The notes: generated by a model not told the origin, from the sequence alone. 64,000 nt of DNA from Pseudomonas abietaniphila (GCF_039697315.1 NZ_CP155619.1:2542001-2606000); one strand, 5' to 3'. Counted from the first letter of the stretch, positions 12,596-25,081 are shown. Made by a program: numbers and translations.

Positions 12596-12659
12596 AATCG
12601 TCTTCTTCAATGAATCAAGCAATTCGTGTGGGAACTTGCGAAGAAGCTGAGTCTTCGAT

Positions 12660-14196
<1,537 letters not shown>

Positions 14197-14347
14197 AATA
14201 CTGCAATCGGGTTTTGAGAAAACCCTATAAACTTGGCTCAGCAATCGTTGGTTAAACCATGATTTCTCGTGGAGCAACTTGCGATGCTGATAATCAGTTG
14301 ACTTCAGTCTTACAGCGCAAGCACCCACACGAATTGCTTGATTCAGT

Positions 14348-14359
14348 TGTTAAAGAGCG
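14348..14359 (-). promoter_or_regulatory. boxA antitermination site in the 16S leader
   Basis: The minus strand reads CGCTCTTTAACA, one base from the boxA consensus, about 150 bp upstream of 16S and downstream of all three promoters. NusB/S10 would load here to block early Rho termination. Confidence 0.85.
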
Positions 14360-14395
14360 GTTGGTTAAGAGCTTTTCGTCTCAACCGAGGCGCGA

Positions 14396-14423
14396 ATTCT
14401 ACAGCGTCCTCTGTATCTGTCAA
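14396..14423 (-). promoter_or_regulatory. rRNA promoter, proximal of three
   Basis: On the minus strand TTGACA (14418-14423), a 16-bp spacer and TAGAAT (14396-14401) are followed by the discriminator TCGCGCC. It is nearly identical to the middle promoter about 119 bp upstream, sharing CGCTGTAGAATTCGC. Confidence 0.85.
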
Positions 14424-14514
14424 GCGGTTATTTTAAGAAGTTTTCAAAGTTTCCTTTGCAACTTCAACCACTTGCGCTTCGTTCGACTTGGCGTCTCACG
14501 TCAGCGGGAGGCGA

Positions 14515-14542
14515 ATTCTACAGCGTTACAATCTGCTGTCAA
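14515..14542 (-). promoter_or_regulatory. rRNA promoter, middle of three
   Basis: On the minus strand TTGACA (14537-14542), a 16-bp spacer and TAGAAT (14515-14520) are followed by TCGCC. It is the second of three tandem promoters, all with the same spacing and GC-rich start region typical of ppGpp-sensitive rRNA promoters. Confidence 0.85.
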
Positions 14543-14663
14543 CTCCCTTTTTCACCGCTGTCGATTCAAGCATCTGAACCGAAGCCCGTCCTCGCTGCTT
14601 ACTTCGTCCAACTCGTTGATTCTCAAGGAGTTTTCCGTTTCGTCTGCGCCGGAAGTGGGGCGA

Positions 14664-14691
14664 ATTATAGAGAGATTCAGAGGGGCGTCAA
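14664..14691 (-). promoter_or_regulatory. rRNA promoter, distal of three
   Basis: On the minus strand TTGACG (14686-14691), a 16-bp spacer and TATAAT (14664-14669) are followed by TCGCCCC. It lies only 16 bp downstream of the tyrS stop on the same strand, so tyrS transcription may run into the rRNA leader. The 510-bp region 14,197-14,706 is all leader and promoter DNA. Confidence 0.8.
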
Positions 14692-14706
14692 GCACTTATT
14701 TAAACT

Positions 14707-15906
14707 TTATTCCAAATTCAGCGTAACGCGCCCAAAAGCCTTCTTGCCCGCCTGACAGACATGCGTAGCACCCAGCTTGAAGATAAAGCTGCGATCAACA
14801 ACCTCTCCATCGATACGCACGCCACCGGAGGCCAACAGATCGCGAGCCACTGCCGAGTTCTTCACAAGGCCTGCCTTATTAAGGATGGCAGCGATCGGCA
14901 TGTCCTCACCACCCGACACAGCGATCTCCGGCAGATCCTCCGGCAGCTCGCCATCCTTCATACGGTTGCCCGCAGAACGGTGGGCCGACGCAGCAGCTTC
15001 TTCACAATGGAAACGGGCAACGATCTCTTCTGCCAGCTTGATCTTGATGTCGCGAGGATTCGCACCCGCCTCACAGTCAGCCTTGAAGCCATCGATCTCT
15101 TCCATGCTGCGGAAGCTCAACAACTCAAAATAGCGCCACATCAGCGCATCAGGGATCGATACCAGCTTGCTGTACATAATGCCCGGCGCTTCCTGGATGC
15201 CCACGTAGTTACCCAGTGACTTGGACATCTTCTTCACGCCGTCCAGACCTTCAAGCAAAGGCATGGTCAGCACGCACTGCGCTTCCTGACCATACGCACG
15301 CTGAAGCTCACGACCCATCAGAAGGTTGAACTTCTGATCGGTGCCGCCCAGTTCGACATCGGCACGCAATGCAACCGAGTCGTAACCTTGCACCAGCGGA
15401 TACAGGAACTCATGGATGGCGATCGACTGGTTCGACTTGTAACGCTTGTCGAAGTCATCACGCTCAAGCATGCGAGCCACGGTGTATTGGGAGGACAAAC
15501 GAATGAAGTCGGCAGGGCTCAGCTGATCCATCCAGGTGGAGTTGAACGCCACCTCGGTCTTGGCGGGATCAAGAATCTTGAAGACCTGGGCCTTATAGGT
15601 TTCCGCATAGTCGAGCACTTGCTCGCGCGTCAGTGGAGGGCGCGTTGCACTCTTGCCGCTCGGGTCGCCGATCATGCCGGTGAAGTCGCCAATCAGGAAG
15701 ATGACCTGATGGCCCAACTCCTGGAACTGACGCAGCTTATTAATAAGCACCGTGTGACCCAGGTGCAGATCGGGCGCCGTAGGGTCAAAACCGGCCTTGA
15801 TGCGCAGTGACTGACCACGCTTAAGCTTCGCGACCAGTTCGGACTCGACCAGGAGTTCATCCGCGCCACGCTTGATCAGCGCTAGCTGCTCTTCAACCGA
15901 CTTCAT
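14707..15906 (-). CDS. tyrS: Tyrosyl-tRNA synthetase
   Basis: TyrRS charges tRNA-Tyr. I start it at the ATG at 15904-15906 ([19 protein letters not shown]), giving 399 residues. The HIGH-type motif appears as HLGHTVLI, the KMSKS motif as [10 protein letters not shown], and a C-terminal S4-like RNA-binding domain follows ([19 protein letters not shown]). It is the longer bacterial TyrRS subtype (TyrZ-like). It precedes the rRNA operon on the same strand, and the cognate tRNA-Tyr is also in this window. Confidence 0.97.
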   Translation of the reverse strand: MKSVEEQLALIKRGADELLVESELVAKLKRGQSLRIKAGFDPTAPDLHLGHTVLINKLRQFQELGHQVIFLIGDFTGMIGDPSGKSATRPPLTREQVLDYAETYKAQVFKILDPAKTEVAFNSTWMDQLSPADFIRLSSQYTVARMLERDDFDKRYKSNQSIAIHEFLYPLVQGYDSVALRADVELGGTDQKFNLLMGRELQRAYGQEAQCVLTMPLLEGLDGVKKMSKSLGNYVGIQEAPGIMYSKLVSIPDALMWRYFELLSFRSMEEIDGFKADCEAGANPRDIKIKLAEEIVARFHCEEAAASAHRSAGNRMKDGELPEDLPEIAVSGGEDMPIAAILNKAGLVKNSAVARDLLASGGVRIDGEVVDRSFIFKLGATHVCQAGKKAFGRVTLNLE

Positions 15907-16118
15907 AACAGCCCCGTAATGCCTTATTTCAAAGGGAAACAACCATACAAGATCACCGCCCAAATACAAGTTCTCACCGAAGAAGGTCGACGAATCGAGA
16001 AGCGATCCGTACACGCGCTTGCCTCAGGGAGGATTTGGTTATATTTTATACAGTTATTTCATCTTCATCATGTCATTCATCTTTTCCATTTCATCTTTTT
16101 TCAAAGTCAAAATTACCT

Positions 16119-17561
16119 ATGAACGACACTCCGCCTAAAGCGCCCCCGCTTTATCCGAAGAGCCACCTGCTAGCTGCCAGCGGTATCGCCGCGTTGCTGA
16201 GCCTGGCTCTTCTGGTTTTTCCATCCAGCGATGTCGAAGCCAAGAAAACCAATCTCACCCTCGAACTGGACACGCCGGTCGAGCAGTTCAAGCAAGAACA
16301 AGACGCTCAAGATCAGAACAAAGCCACAGAAGACACGTCAGCTTCTCCTTTTGCTCAGATCGACAATGCTGCCGACGAACCTGAAGACACGGCCGCAACC
16401 AAACCGGAAACCAAGCCCGCCGCGCCGGAAGTCGCTGCAGCGGCCGCTCCGAAGAGCCCAAGCCATAAGGAAGTTGTCGTCTCTAAGGGCGATACGCTTT
16501 CTACGCTGTTCGAAAAGGTAGGCCTTCCTGCCGCCGCCGTTCATGAAGTGATTGCCAGCGACAAGCAAGCCAAGCAGTTCAGCCAGCTTAAAAACGGTCA
16601 GGTATTGCAGTTCGAGCTGACGCCGGACGGCAAACTCAAACAGCTGCACAGCAAACTCAGCGATCTGGAAAGCATCAGCCTCTCGAGAACCGACAAGGGC
16701 TATACCTTTACCCGCGACGTCAGCAAACCCAACGTGCGCACCGCTTATGTCCACGGCGTGATCAGCAACTCGCTGTCGCAGTCGGCACAACGTGCAGGCC
16801 TGAGTCACAGCATGACCATGGACATGGCCAACATCTTTGGATACGACGTCGACTTCGCTCAAGACATCCGCAAAGGCGACGAATTTGACGTGATCTACGA
16901 GCAGAAGGTCGCCAACGGCAAGACGGTCGGCACGGGCAACATCCTGTCTGCACGCTTCACCAACCGCGGCAAGACCTACACCGCTGTGCGTTACACCAAC
17001 AAGCAAGGCAACACCAATTACTACACCGCCGACGGCAACAGCATGCGCAAGGCATTCATCCGCACGCCGGTCGAGTTCGCCCGCATCAGCTCCATGTTCT
17101 CCATGGGTCGCAAACACCCAATTCTGAACAAGATCCGCGCCCACAAAGGCATCGACTATGCTGCACCACGCGGTACGCCGATCAAGGCGACGGGCGATGG
17201 CAAGGTTATTCTGGCCGGTCGTCGCGGCGGTTACGGCAATACCGTGATCATCCAGCATGGCGAAACCTACCGCACGCTCTACGGCCATATGCAGGGTTTC
17301 GCAAAAGGCATCCAGAATGGCAGCAGCGTCAAGCAGGGCCAGGTCATCGGCTATATTGGAACAACAGGCCTTTCGACAGGTCCGCATGTACATTACGAAT
17401 TCCAGGTAAACGGCGTTCACGTTGACCCGCTGGGTCAGAAGCTGCCTATGGCAGACCCGATCGCCAAGTCCGAAAAACAGCGGTTCATGCAGGAAAGCCA
17501 ACCTCTGATGGCGCGCATGGACCAGGAAAAGGCCACCATGCTGGCCTCGAGTAAGCGCTGA
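16119..17561 (+). CDS. M23-family peptidoglycan endopeptidase (MepM/OapA-like)
   Basis: This is a zinc endopeptidase predicted to cut peptidoglycan cross-links. The product is 480 residues from the ATG at 16119. A membrane anchor spans about residues 18-38, followed by an acidic Ala/Pro-rich linker to about 115. A LysM/OapA-like segment (VVVSKGDTLSTLFEKVGL) comes next, and then a C-terminal M23 domain. The zinc ligands are visible as H342 and D346 in HKGIDYAAPRG and H425 in HVHYEF. It is divergent from tyrS and only 3 bp from anmK, so a cell-wall turnover pair is likely. Confidence 0.93.
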   Translation: MNDTPPKAPPLYPKSHLLAASGIAALLSLALLVFPSSDVEAKKTNLTLELDTPVEQFKQEQDAQDQNKATEDTSASPFAQIDNAADEPEDTAATKPETKPAAPEVAAAAAPKSPSHKEVVVSKGDTLSTLFEKVGLPAAAVHEVIASDKQAKQFSQLKNGQVLQFELTPDGKLKQLHSKLSDLESISLSRTDKGYTFTRDVSKPNVRTAYVHGVISNSLSQSAQRAGLSHSMTMDMANIFGYDVDFAQDIRKGDEFDVIYEQKVANGKTVGTGNILSARFTNRGKTYTAVRYTNKQGNTNYYTADGNSMRKAFIRTPVEFARISSMFSMGRKHPILNKIRAHKGIDYAAPRGTPIKATGDGKVILAGRRGGYGNTVIIQHGETYRTLYGHMQGFAKGIQNGSSVKQGQVIGYIGTTGLSTGPHVHYEFQVNGVHVDPLGQKLPMADPIAKSEKQRFMQESQPLMARMDQEKATMLASSKR

Positions 17562-18656
<1,095 letters not shown>

Positions 18657-18674
18657 TGTGCTCAGCCCCAACGC

Positions 18675-18702
18675 AAAACGCCGCGCATATGCGCGGCGTT
18701 TT
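18675..18702. terminator. Bidirectional terminator between anmK and erpA
   Basis: A perfect 12-bp inverted repeat (AAAACGCCGCGC / GCGCGGCGTTTT) with loop ATAT lies between two convergent genes. Its A and T tails let it act in both directions. Confidence 0.92.
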
Positions 18703-18719
18703 CGTTTACAGCCCGTGAA

Positions 18720-19070
18720 TCAGATCGAGAAAGACGAACCGCAACCACAGGTCGTGGCAGCGTTCGGGTTCTTGATCACGAAACGAGAACCCTCGAGACC
18801 TTCCTGATAGTCCACCTCTGCGCCAGCCAGATACTGGAAGCTCATCGGATCGACAACCAGGCTTACGCCCTCGCGCTCAACGATGGTGTCATCGTCTGCC
18901 ACGTCTTCGTCGAATGTAAAACCATACTGGAAACCGGAACAGCCACCGCCCGTGACGAACACCCGCAACTTCAGGCGATCATTGCCCTCTTCGTCGACCA
19001 GGGTTTTCACTTTGTGCGCTGCACCTTGCGTGAATTCCAGAGCCGTAGGAGTGAAGGATTCAACGCTCAT
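18720..19070 (-). CDS. erpA: Iron-sulfur cluster insertion protein ErpA
   Basis: ErpA is an A-type carrier that passes Fe-S clusters to apo-proteins, including isoprenoid enzymes. The 116-residue product has the three invariant cysteines: C44 in [11 protein letters not shown], and C108 and C110 in TTCGCGSSF. The start [15 protein letters not shown] is normal. It is convergent with anmK and upstream of argC in the usual Pseudomonas order. Confidence 0.97.
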   Translation of the reverse strand: MSVESFTPTALEFTQGAAHKVKTLVDEEGNDRLKLRVFVTGGGCSGFQYGFTFDEDVADDDTIVEREGVSLVVDPMSFQYLAGAEVDYQEGLEGSRFVIKNPNAATTCGCGSSFSI

Positions 19071-19167
19071 GCTCGATATCTCCCGGCGCTAAGCCGTCAT
19101 AATGCGTAATGCGCGCATTATCCGCTTGTCCTAGAAAATTGGTCAACTATTCTGACGGCGGCGACAC

Positions 19168-19248
19168 GCTTCAAGCGATAAGCTGCAAGCTAAAAGCATC
19201 ATGCGCGCTTCCAACTTGCAGCTTGAAGCTCGCCGCTCGAAGCTGCTT
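19168..19248. repeat. AGCTGCAAGC-type intergenic inverted repeat
   Basis: This stretch has imperfect inverted arms, GCTTCAAGCGATAAGCTGCAAGC and CTTGCAGCTTGAAGC, and ends one base before the argC stop codon. Similar GCTTGCAGCTTGAAGC repeats are common between Pseudomonas genes. It may also end argC transcription. Confidence 0.6.
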
Positions 19249-20283
19249 TCAGGGCAACAATGCGGCGTGAGACAGCCCCATGCGCTCGTCCAGCTCGAAC
19301 ATGATGTTCATGTTCTGCACCGCCTGGCCCGATGCGCCTTTGACGAGGTTGTCGATGACCGACAACACCACCACCAGGTCGCCATCCTGAGGACGGTGCA
19401 CCGCGATGCGGCAGACATTGGCGCCGCGTACGCTGCGTGTTTCAGGATGGCTGCCCGCCGGCATCACATCGACGAACGGTTCATCGGCGTAGCGCTTTTC
19501 AAACAAAGCCTGAAGGTCAACCGACCTGTCGACGACGGTCGAGTACAGCGTCGCGTGAATACCGCGGATCATCGGCGTCAGGTGCGGCACGAAGGTCAAT
19601 CCGATGTCACCGCCCGCCGCACGGCGCAGGCCTTGGCTGATTTCCGGCAAATGGCGATGCCCTTTTACGGCGTACGCCTTGAAGCTCTCGCTGGTTTCGG
19701 CATACAGCGAGCCGACGCTAGCCCCGCGACCTGCACCGCTGATGCCGGATTTGCAGTCGGCAATCAGGCGAGTCGGATCGGCCAGACCCGCTTCCAGCAA
19801 TGGCAGAAAGCCCAACTGAGTGGCGGTCGGGTAGCACCCCGGCACAGCGATCAGGCGAGCGCCTTTGATTTTCTCGCGGTTGACCTCAGGCAGGCCGTAA
19901 ACCGCCTCGTCGAGCAGCTCCGGCGCACCATGCGGCTGGTTGTACCACTTGGACCACTCAACCGGATCCTGCAGGCGGAAGTCAGCCGACAGGTCGATGA
20001 CCTTGGTGCCTGCTGCCAGCAATTCACCGGCCAGCGCGTGGGCGACACCATGCGGGGTGGCGAAGAACACGACATCGCAAGCGCCGAGAACCTTCACGTC
20101 CGGCACGCTGAACGCCAGACCGTCATAGTGGCCTCGCAGGTTCGGGTACATGTCGGCAACGGGCAAACCTGCCTCGGAGCGCGAGGTGATCGCCACCACT
20201 TCAGCCTGTGGATGCTGTGCAAGAAGACGCAGCAACTCGACGCCGGTGTAACCCGTGCCACCGACGATACCGACCTTGACCAT
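19249..20283 (-). CDS. argC: N-acetyl-gamma-glutamyl-phosphate reductase
   Basis: ArgC performs the NADPH-dependent third step of arginine synthesis. The 344-residue product starts [19 protein letters not shown] (nucleotide-binding glycine loop). It contains the catalytic cysteine motif [13 protein letters not shown] and the conserved KSGISGAGR segment. It is divergent from hemJ. Confidence 0.98.
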   Translation of the reverse strand: MVKVGIVGGTGYTGVELLRLLAQHPQAEVVAITSRSEAGLPVADMYPNLRGHYDGLAFSVPDVKVLGACDVVFFATPHGVAHALAGELLAAGTKVIDLSADFRLQDPVEWSKWYNQPHGAPELLDEAVYGLPEVNREKIKGARLIAVPGCYPTATQLGFLPLLEAGLADPTRLIADCKSGISGAGRGASVGSLYAETSESFKAYAVKGHRHLPEISQGLRRAAGGDIGLTFVPHLTPMIRGIHATLYSTVVDRSVDLQALFEKRYADEPFVDVMPAGSHPETRSVRGANVCRIAVHRPQDGDLVVVLSVIDNLVKGASGQAVQNMNIMFELDERMGLSHAALLP

Positions 20284-20416
20284 AACCTGCCCCTCAACGA
20301 AACCACTGGAAAGCCGCTGATAATAGGAGTCCAGCGCGTTCGGGACAACCGTGAACGTGACGTACGGGCACGCAAGCCACTACTATTTGCGCCACCGTGC
20401 CCCTGGAAAAACCAAA

Positions 20417-20842
20417 ATGCTCTATCTATGGATCAAAGCGCTGCACATTGTTTCGATGGTCTGCTGGTTCGCCGGCTTGTTTTATCTCCCCCGCCTGTTT
20501 GTCTACCACGCCATGAGCGAAGACACCGTTAGCCGCGAGCGTTTCTGCACCATGGAGCGCAAGCTCTATCGCGGCATCATGGGACCGGCGATGATCGCCA
20601 CACTGGTGTTTGGTATCTGGCTAATTACACTCAGCCCAGGGTTCCTTCAACAAGGCTGGCTGCACGCCAAGCTGACGCTGGTCGTGCTGTTGATCGGTTA
20701 TCACCACATGTGTGGCGCGCAGGTCAAACGCTTCGCCCGAGGCGAAAAGGGCCGCAGCCATGTTTTTTATCGCTGGTTTAACGAAGTCCCGGTACTGATC
20801 CTGCTCGCTGTTGTCATCCTGGTGGTGGTGAAGCCGTTTTGA
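20417..20842 (+). CDS. hemJ: Protoporphyrinogen oxidase HemJ
   Basis: HemJ is a small inner-membrane protein that oxidises protoporphyrinogen IX in haem synthesis. I start it at the ATG at 20417 (MLYLWIKALHIVSMVCWFAG), giving 141 residues with about four membrane spans. Histidine 10 in the first span matches the conserved haem-ligand position of the family, and RKLYRGIMGPAM lies between spans 1 and 2. It is divergent from argC. Confidence 0.92.
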   Translation: MLYLWIKALHIVSMVCWFAGLFYLPRLFVYHAMSEDTVSRERFCTMERKLYRGIMGPAMIATLVFGIWLITLSPGFLQQGWLHAKLTLVVLLIGYHHMCGAQVKRFARGEKGRSHVFYRWFNEVPVLILLAVVILVVVKPF

Positions 20843-20886
20843 TCACCCCGTGGTGACGCATCCAACCCAAGACAAGGAAGCCAAGC

Positions 20887-21828
20887 ATGGCGGAACACTT
20901 CAAGATTGTTTTCGAAGGGCAACTGCGAACGGGTGTCGATCTGGAAACGGCACGCCTGAACCTGGCTCAGTTGTTCAAAAGCGACGTATCCAGCATGGAT
21001 CGGCTGTTCACCGGCAAGCCTGTGACCGTGAAACGCGGCCTGACGCAAGATGACGCGCAGCGCTATATGAAAGCCTTGAACGATGCAGGCGTTGAAGCCC
21101 GGATCGAACCCGAGCAGCCTGTCACCTGGACGCTTGAAGAAATTTCCGCCCCCGAACCGCAGAAACCCGCTTTCGAACCTGCCGCCTCCCCTTATGCGCC
21201 TCCGCGCGCATCGATGGCCCAGGACTGGCCTGCTGTCGGAGAACTCAAGGTCTTTACGATCCAGGGTCGAATTGGTCGTCTGCGCTACCTGGCCTGGAGC
21301 ATGGTGATGGTTTTCGCGCTGATGGCCGCCTTTATGCTGTGCCTTCAGGTGATGGCGATCTCGTTGACGGCTGGCGGTTTGCTCGCGGCGGTGCTTTTTG
21401 TCGCCTTCCTCGTGGTCAGCATTCAGATTGGAGCCCAGCGACTGCATGACGCTGGATGGTCCGCCTGGCTGCTTCTGTTGAATCTGGTGCCCGTAGTCGG
21501 AGGCTTCTTCCCTTTCTTGATGATGGCGGTTCCAGGCAACAGCGGGCCGAATCGATATGGCCCACCACAACCGCCGAACACTCGATCGGTCAAAGTGCTC
21601 GCCACCTTGTGGGTTGTCTTCCTCGCGCTGGTGTTCGCTGGCGGGATGATGGGTGGTTTGCAGAAGATTCAAGACCAGGTCGAGGCCACTACCGGAGACT
21701 ATGAGCAGACGTTACCCAACGACGACGATTCGGACGACGCCACGCAACCTGTTGTCCCTGTCGACCCTGCCGACCCTGCCGACCCTGCCGATGCTGGTGA
21801 CTCTTCCGACAGCGAAGACGACCAATAA
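20887..21828 (+). CDS. DUF805 inner-membrane protein with acidic repeat tail
   Basis: This 313-residue membrane protein has no known role. Residues 1-80 form a soluble head (MAEHFKIVFEGQLRTGVDLE). A DUF805 core follows from about residue 122 (FTIQGRIGRLRYLAWSMVMV), including the family motif QRLHDAGWSAWLLLLNLVP and a total of about four or five hydrophobic spans. The C-terminus is acidic, with three tandem DPA units from in-frame 9-bp repeats. It follows hemJ with a 44-bp gap. Confidence 0.85.
   Translation: MAEHFKIVFEGQLRTGVDLETARLNLAQLFKSDVSSMDRLFTGKPVTVKRGLTQDDAQRYMKALNDAGVEARIEPEQPVTWTLEEISAPEPQKPAFEPAASPYAPPRASMAQDWPAVGELKVFTIQGRIGRLRYLAWSMVMVFALMAAFMLCLQVMAISLTAGGLLAAVLFVAFLVVSIQIGAQRLHDAGWSAWLLLLNLVPVVGGFFPFLMMAVPGNSGPNRYGPPQPPNTRSVKVLATLWVVFLALVFAGGMMGGLQKIQDQVEATTGDYEQTLPNDDDSDDATQPVVPVDPADPADPADAGDSSDSEDDQ
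21763..21789 (+). repeat. Three tandem 9-bp repeats encoding Asp-Pro-Ala
   Basis: GACCCTGCC occurs three times head to tail inside the DUF805 gene, preserving frame (DPADPADPA). Such short perfect repeats can change copy number by slippage without breaking the frame. Confidence 0.9.
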
Positions 21829-21885
21829 CTGTCTGGCAGCAAGGAGGCTGTCTCAACATCTGCTACACGTTCACGGGAGAACCGC

Positions 21886-22671
21886 ATGACCCGTTACGCC
21901 CTGGTCACTGGCGCATCCAGCGGCATCGGCCTGGCCATGGCTGAAGCCTTGGCCCGCCGTGGCCGCAATCTGATTCTGGTCTCGCGCCATCGGGACATGC
22001 TTGAAAGCATCGCGCTCGAATTCACTCAGCGCTTTGGCGTCGAGGTGCTGTTTCGCGCCTGCGACTTAGGCGAACCCTTACGTCTCTCGGGTTTTCTGCT
22101 CGAGCTGGAAGAAGGCGAACGGCAGATTGATCTATTGGTCAACTGCGCGGGCATCGGCAACAGCGGGCCGTTCCTCGCCCAGGAATGGGCGCAGGAACAA
22201 GACTTGCTGGACCTCAACGTACTGGCCCTGACTCGCCTTTGCCATACGGTGGGCAACCTGATGGCAGTGCAAGGCGGCGGACAGATCCTCAACGTCGCCT
22301 CGATCATGGGCTTTCAGCCAGGACCGTGGATGAGCACGTACGCCGCCAGCAAGGCCTACGTACTGCACTTTTCCGAAGGCCTGCGCGAGGAACTGAAAAA
22401 AACCGGTGTGAAGATTTCGGTGCTGTGTCCGGGCCCGACGCGGACATCGTTTTTCCGCACGGCACAACTCAACGCAGACAAGTTCACCGACGACAAGACG
22501 ATGACAGCCGAGGAGATTGCGCTGTACACCGTTCGCGCCCTCGACAAGAACCGCGCGATCATCATTCCAGGAAGGCGTAACCGCTTCCTGGCCAAGCTAC
22601 CGCGCCTGACAGGTCGCTGGATGGCGCGGAAAATCTGGGGATCGATGCTGAAGTCGCGCACTTCGGTCTGA
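21886..22671 (+). CDS. Short-chain dehydrogenase/reductase
   Basis: This is a 261-residue NAD(P)-dependent SDR of unknown substrate. It has the dinucleotide-binding motif TGASSGIGLAMAEALA near residue 8, NCAGIGNSG around 87, and the catalytic YAASK with a preceding serine region (ASIMGFQ). PGPTRTSFF follows, as in classical SDRs resembling the YqjQ/DltE type. The basic C-terminal tail (RRNRFLAKLPRLTGRWMARK) may touch the membrane. Confidence 0.9.
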   Translation: MTRYALVTGASSGIGLAMAEALARRGRNLILVSRHRDMLESIALEFTQRFGVEVLFRACDLGEPLRLSGFLLELEEGERQIDLLVNCAGIGNSGPFLAQEWAQEQDLLDLNVLALTRLCHTVGNLMAVQGGGQILNVASIMGFQPGPWMSTYAASKAYVLHFSEGLREELKKTGVKISVLCPGPTRTSFFRTAQLNADKFTDDKTMTAEEIALYTVRALDKNRAIIIPGRRNRFLAKLPRLTGRWMARKIWGSMLKSRTSV

Positions 22672-22759
22672 ATCGCTCGACAGCGAGAAACGGCTGGGCG
22701 TGCGCGGATACGCTCAGTACACTCGGTCCACTCCCCACAAGAAACGGAGAGACAAGGCT

Positions 22760-23098
22760 GTGGAAACTCTGTTCACCAAGATCATCAATCGGGAAATACC
22801 GGCGAAGATCATCTATGAAGATGACCTAGTGCTGGCTTTTCATGACATTGCCCCACAGGCACCAGTGCATTTTCTGGTTATCCCGAAAAAGCCGATTCGT
22901 ACGCTCAATGACGTGACCGAAGAAGACAAAGGCTTGCTAGGCCACATTCTCTTCACCGCGCAACGCCTGGCGAAGGAGCAAGGTTGCGAGGACGGTTTCC
23001 GGGTGGTCATGAACACCAATGAGAAAGGCGGGCAAACCGTCTATCACATTCATATGCATGTACTGGGCAAGCGCCAGATGACCTGGCCTCCGGGCTGA
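22760..23098 (+). CDS. HIT-family (HinT-like) nucleoside phosphoramidase
   Basis: This is a purine nucleoside phosphoramidase of the histidine-triad family. I start it at a GTG (22760), with GGAGA upstream, giving 112 residues beginning ETLFTKIINREIPAKIIYED after the initiator. The triad is explicit near the C-terminus as HIHMH in GGQTVYHIHMHVLG. The same gene precedes coq7 in other pseudomonads. Confidence 0.93.
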   Translation: METLFTKIINREIPAKIIYEDDLVLAFHDIAPQAPVHFLVIPKKPIRTLNDVTEEDKGLLGHILFTAQRLAKEQGCEDGFRVVMNTNEKGGQTVYHIHMHVLGKRQMTWPPG

Positions 23099-23222
23099 GT
23101 CGGGAATTCAACGACTTACACCTGCCGAGCGTCTAACACGCGTCTCGGCGGGCTGACGCAGAACAAGCCTCGTCACATCGATTGAGGTAGACTGGCCGCC
23201 GTGGATTTATCCGGAGGTGCCC

Positions 23223-23870
23223 ATGGCTACCGAACGTCACTACTCCCCTATCGACCGTTTCCTTCTGCAAGCCGATGCTGCGATGAAAACGCTGCTGCCT
23301 GCCAGCGCGCACGCTCACCGCCCCTCGCCTGCGATCGTTCAACCCGACATCAAGATGAGCGAAGTCGACACGAAACATGTCGCTGGCCTCATGCGCATCA
23401 ACCATACAGGCGAAGTCTGTGCCCAGGCGCTGTATCAGGGACAAGCCCTGACCGCCAAGCTGCCGCACGTGCGCAAGGCGATGGAGCACGCCGCCGAAGA
23501 GGAAATCGACCATCTGGTGTGGTGTGAACAACGCATCCGCCAATTGGGCAGCCACACCAGCGTGCTCAACCCTTTGTTCTACGGCATGTCGTTCGGTATT
23601 GGCGCGGTTGCCGGTTTGATCAGCGACAAAGTCAGCCTGGGGTTCGTTGCCGCCACGGAAGATCAGGTCTGCAAACATCTGAACGAGCACCTGGAGCAAT
23701 TGCCGATCGAGGACGAAAAGTCCCGCGCCATTCTGGAACAGATGCGCACTGACGAAGAACAACACGCCGAAGGTGCTATCGATGCCGGCGGATTTCGTTT
23801 CCCGCGGCCGGTAAAGTTCGGCATGAGCCTGCTGGCCAAGGTGATGACCAAGAGTACGTACCGGATCTGA
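23223..23870 (+). CDS. coq7: 3-demethoxyubiquinol 3-hydroxylase (Coq7)
   Basis: Coq7 is a di-iron hydroxylase acting late in ubiquinone synthesis. The ATG at 23223 is chosen because GGAGG lies 6 bp upstream, giving 215 residues, the usual Pseudomonas length. Di-iron ligand motifs are visible as EEEIDH around residue 90 and [10 protein letters not shown] near 180, plus the first-helix glutamate in NHTGEVCAQ. Many enteric bacteria use UbiF instead. Confidence 0.96.
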   Translation: MATERHYSPIDRFLLQADAAMKTLLPASAHAHRPSPAIVQPDIKMSEVDTKHVAGLMRINHTGEVCAQALYQGQALTAKLPHVRKAMEHAAEEEIDHLVWCEQRIRQLGSHTSVLNPLFYGMSFGIGAVAGLISDKVSLGFVAATEDQVCKHLNEHLEQLPIEDEKSRAILEQMRTDEEQHAEGAIDAGGFRFPRPVKFGMSLLAKVMTKSTYRI

Positions 23871-23892
23871 TGCCCCTGCGTTGACAACAACG

Positions 23893-23967
23893 GCCTCTCG
23901 CGGATGAAGTCGCGCCCACAGTCGACGCGGTGCATCCTGTGGGATGCGAATTCATTCGCGAAGAGGC
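23893..23967. repeat. REP-like inverted repeat
   Basis: Imperfect inverted arms (GCCTCTCGCGGATGAAGTCG to GCCCACA, and TGTGGGATGCGAATTCATTCGCGAAGAGGC) enclose a short spacer between coq7 and speD. The core GTGGG...CGCGA is the REP type found elsewhere in this window. Confidence 0.7.
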
Positions 23968-24000
23968 TATCCCAGACGCAGATGTCTTGTGGGTAAACAA

Positions 24001-24025
24001 AAAAGGCGCCTCGATAGGCGCCTTT
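24001..24025. terminator. Terminator between coq7 and speD
   Basis: A perfect 10-bp stem (AAAGGCGCCT / AGGCGCCTTT) with loop CGAT lies between convergent genes. The long A run to its left favours termination of speD on the minus strand. Confidence 0.85.
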
Positions 24026-24047
24026 CTTGTTCATGCGGGAAACATCA

Positions 24048-24842
24048 TCAGTTCGGCATATTGCGGCCGTAGAAGATTTCCAGCATTTCGTGCTTCACAC
24101 GGCCTGTGACCTGCTCGCGCTGTTCTGGCGAGAGGTTGCTGGTCGCGTCGCCGAACAGGTAGTTGTCCAGTTCGAACTGCTTGAGCAGCATTTTGGTGTG
24201 GAACAGGTTTTCCTGATACACGTTCACGTCAGTCATCTGGTAGCTGTCGCGAGTGTCTTCAGAGAGGTAGTTCTGGATCGAATTGATCTCGTGATCGATG
24301 AAGTGCTTCTTGCCTTCGACGTCACGGGTGAAACCGCGCACGCGATAGTCGACGGTCACGATGTCGGATTCAAACTTGTGAATCAGATAATTCAGAGCCT
24401 TCAGCGGGGAAATCACGCCGCAGGTCGACACGTCGATGTCCACGCGGAAGGTCGCGATACCGTCGACCGGGTGAATTTCCGGGTAGGTGTGGACCGTGAT
24501 GTGGCTCTTGTCCAGATGAGCAAGAATGGTTTCCGGCAACGGGCCGGGCGATTCTTCGATCTGGCTGTCGGTTGGCGTCACCGGCTGCTCGGATATCAGG
24601 ATCGTGACACTGGCACCTTGGGGATCGTAGTCCTGACGCGCTATGTTCAGGATGTTGGCACCAATGATATCGACAACATCGGTAAGAATCCGCGTCAGGC
24701 GTTCTGCGTCGTACACGCTGTTGATGTACTCGACGTAGGCCTGCTGGTCCTGCGGGGTTTCCGCATAGCAGATGTCATAGATGTTGAAGCTCAAGGTCTT
24801 TGTCAGGTTATTGAACCCGTGGAGCTTGAGTTTGCTTTTCAC
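24048..24842 (-). CDS. speD: S-adenosylmethionine decarboxylase proenzyme
   Basis: SpeD makes decarboxylated SAM for spermidine synthesis and self-cleaves to form its pyruvoyl cofactor. I start it at a GTG (24840-24842), giving 264 residues beginning [19 protein letters not shown], the usual Pseudomonas length. The cleavage site lies in [16 protein letters not shown] (K-S bond). It is the class 1A, E. coli-like form. It is convergent with coq7. Confidence 0.96.
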   Translation of the reverse strand: MKSKLKLHGFNNLTKTLSFNIYDICYAETPQDQQAYVEYINSVYDAERLTRILTDVVDIIGANILNIARQDYDPQGASVTILISEQPVTPTDSQIEESPGPLPETILAHLDKSHITVHTYPEIHPVDGIATFRVDIDVSTCGVISPLKALNYLIHKFESDIVTVDYRVRGFTRDVEGKKHFIDHEINSIQNYLSEDTRDSYQMTDVNVYQENLFHTKMLLKQFELDNYLFGDATSNLSPEQREQVTGRVKHEMLEIFYGRNMPN

Positions 24843-25081
24843 CGTTAAAAACTCTCTATATGGGTGCGGCCCAGGCCGCGTGATCAAGCATGCCCGTCAA
24901 CTGAGCCCGGCTCAGTCGCGTAGGACGGTTAACACCTCTTCGCGTTGGCGATTTTGGTTGTCTGGTCGGAGGCGAGCCGGCAAGGTTCCGGCGGTCGCGC
25001 CCTGAAAAAGGGGCGCATTATGCAGACCTCGGAAGTCGCATGCCATAGCCTGCGCCTCATTTATGAAAATTGGGCGTTGAA

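Noticed and set aside
19168..19248. Possible CRISPR or tandem array near argC
   Set aside because: There are only two imperfect inverted arms, no regular spacers and no cas genes anywhere in the window.
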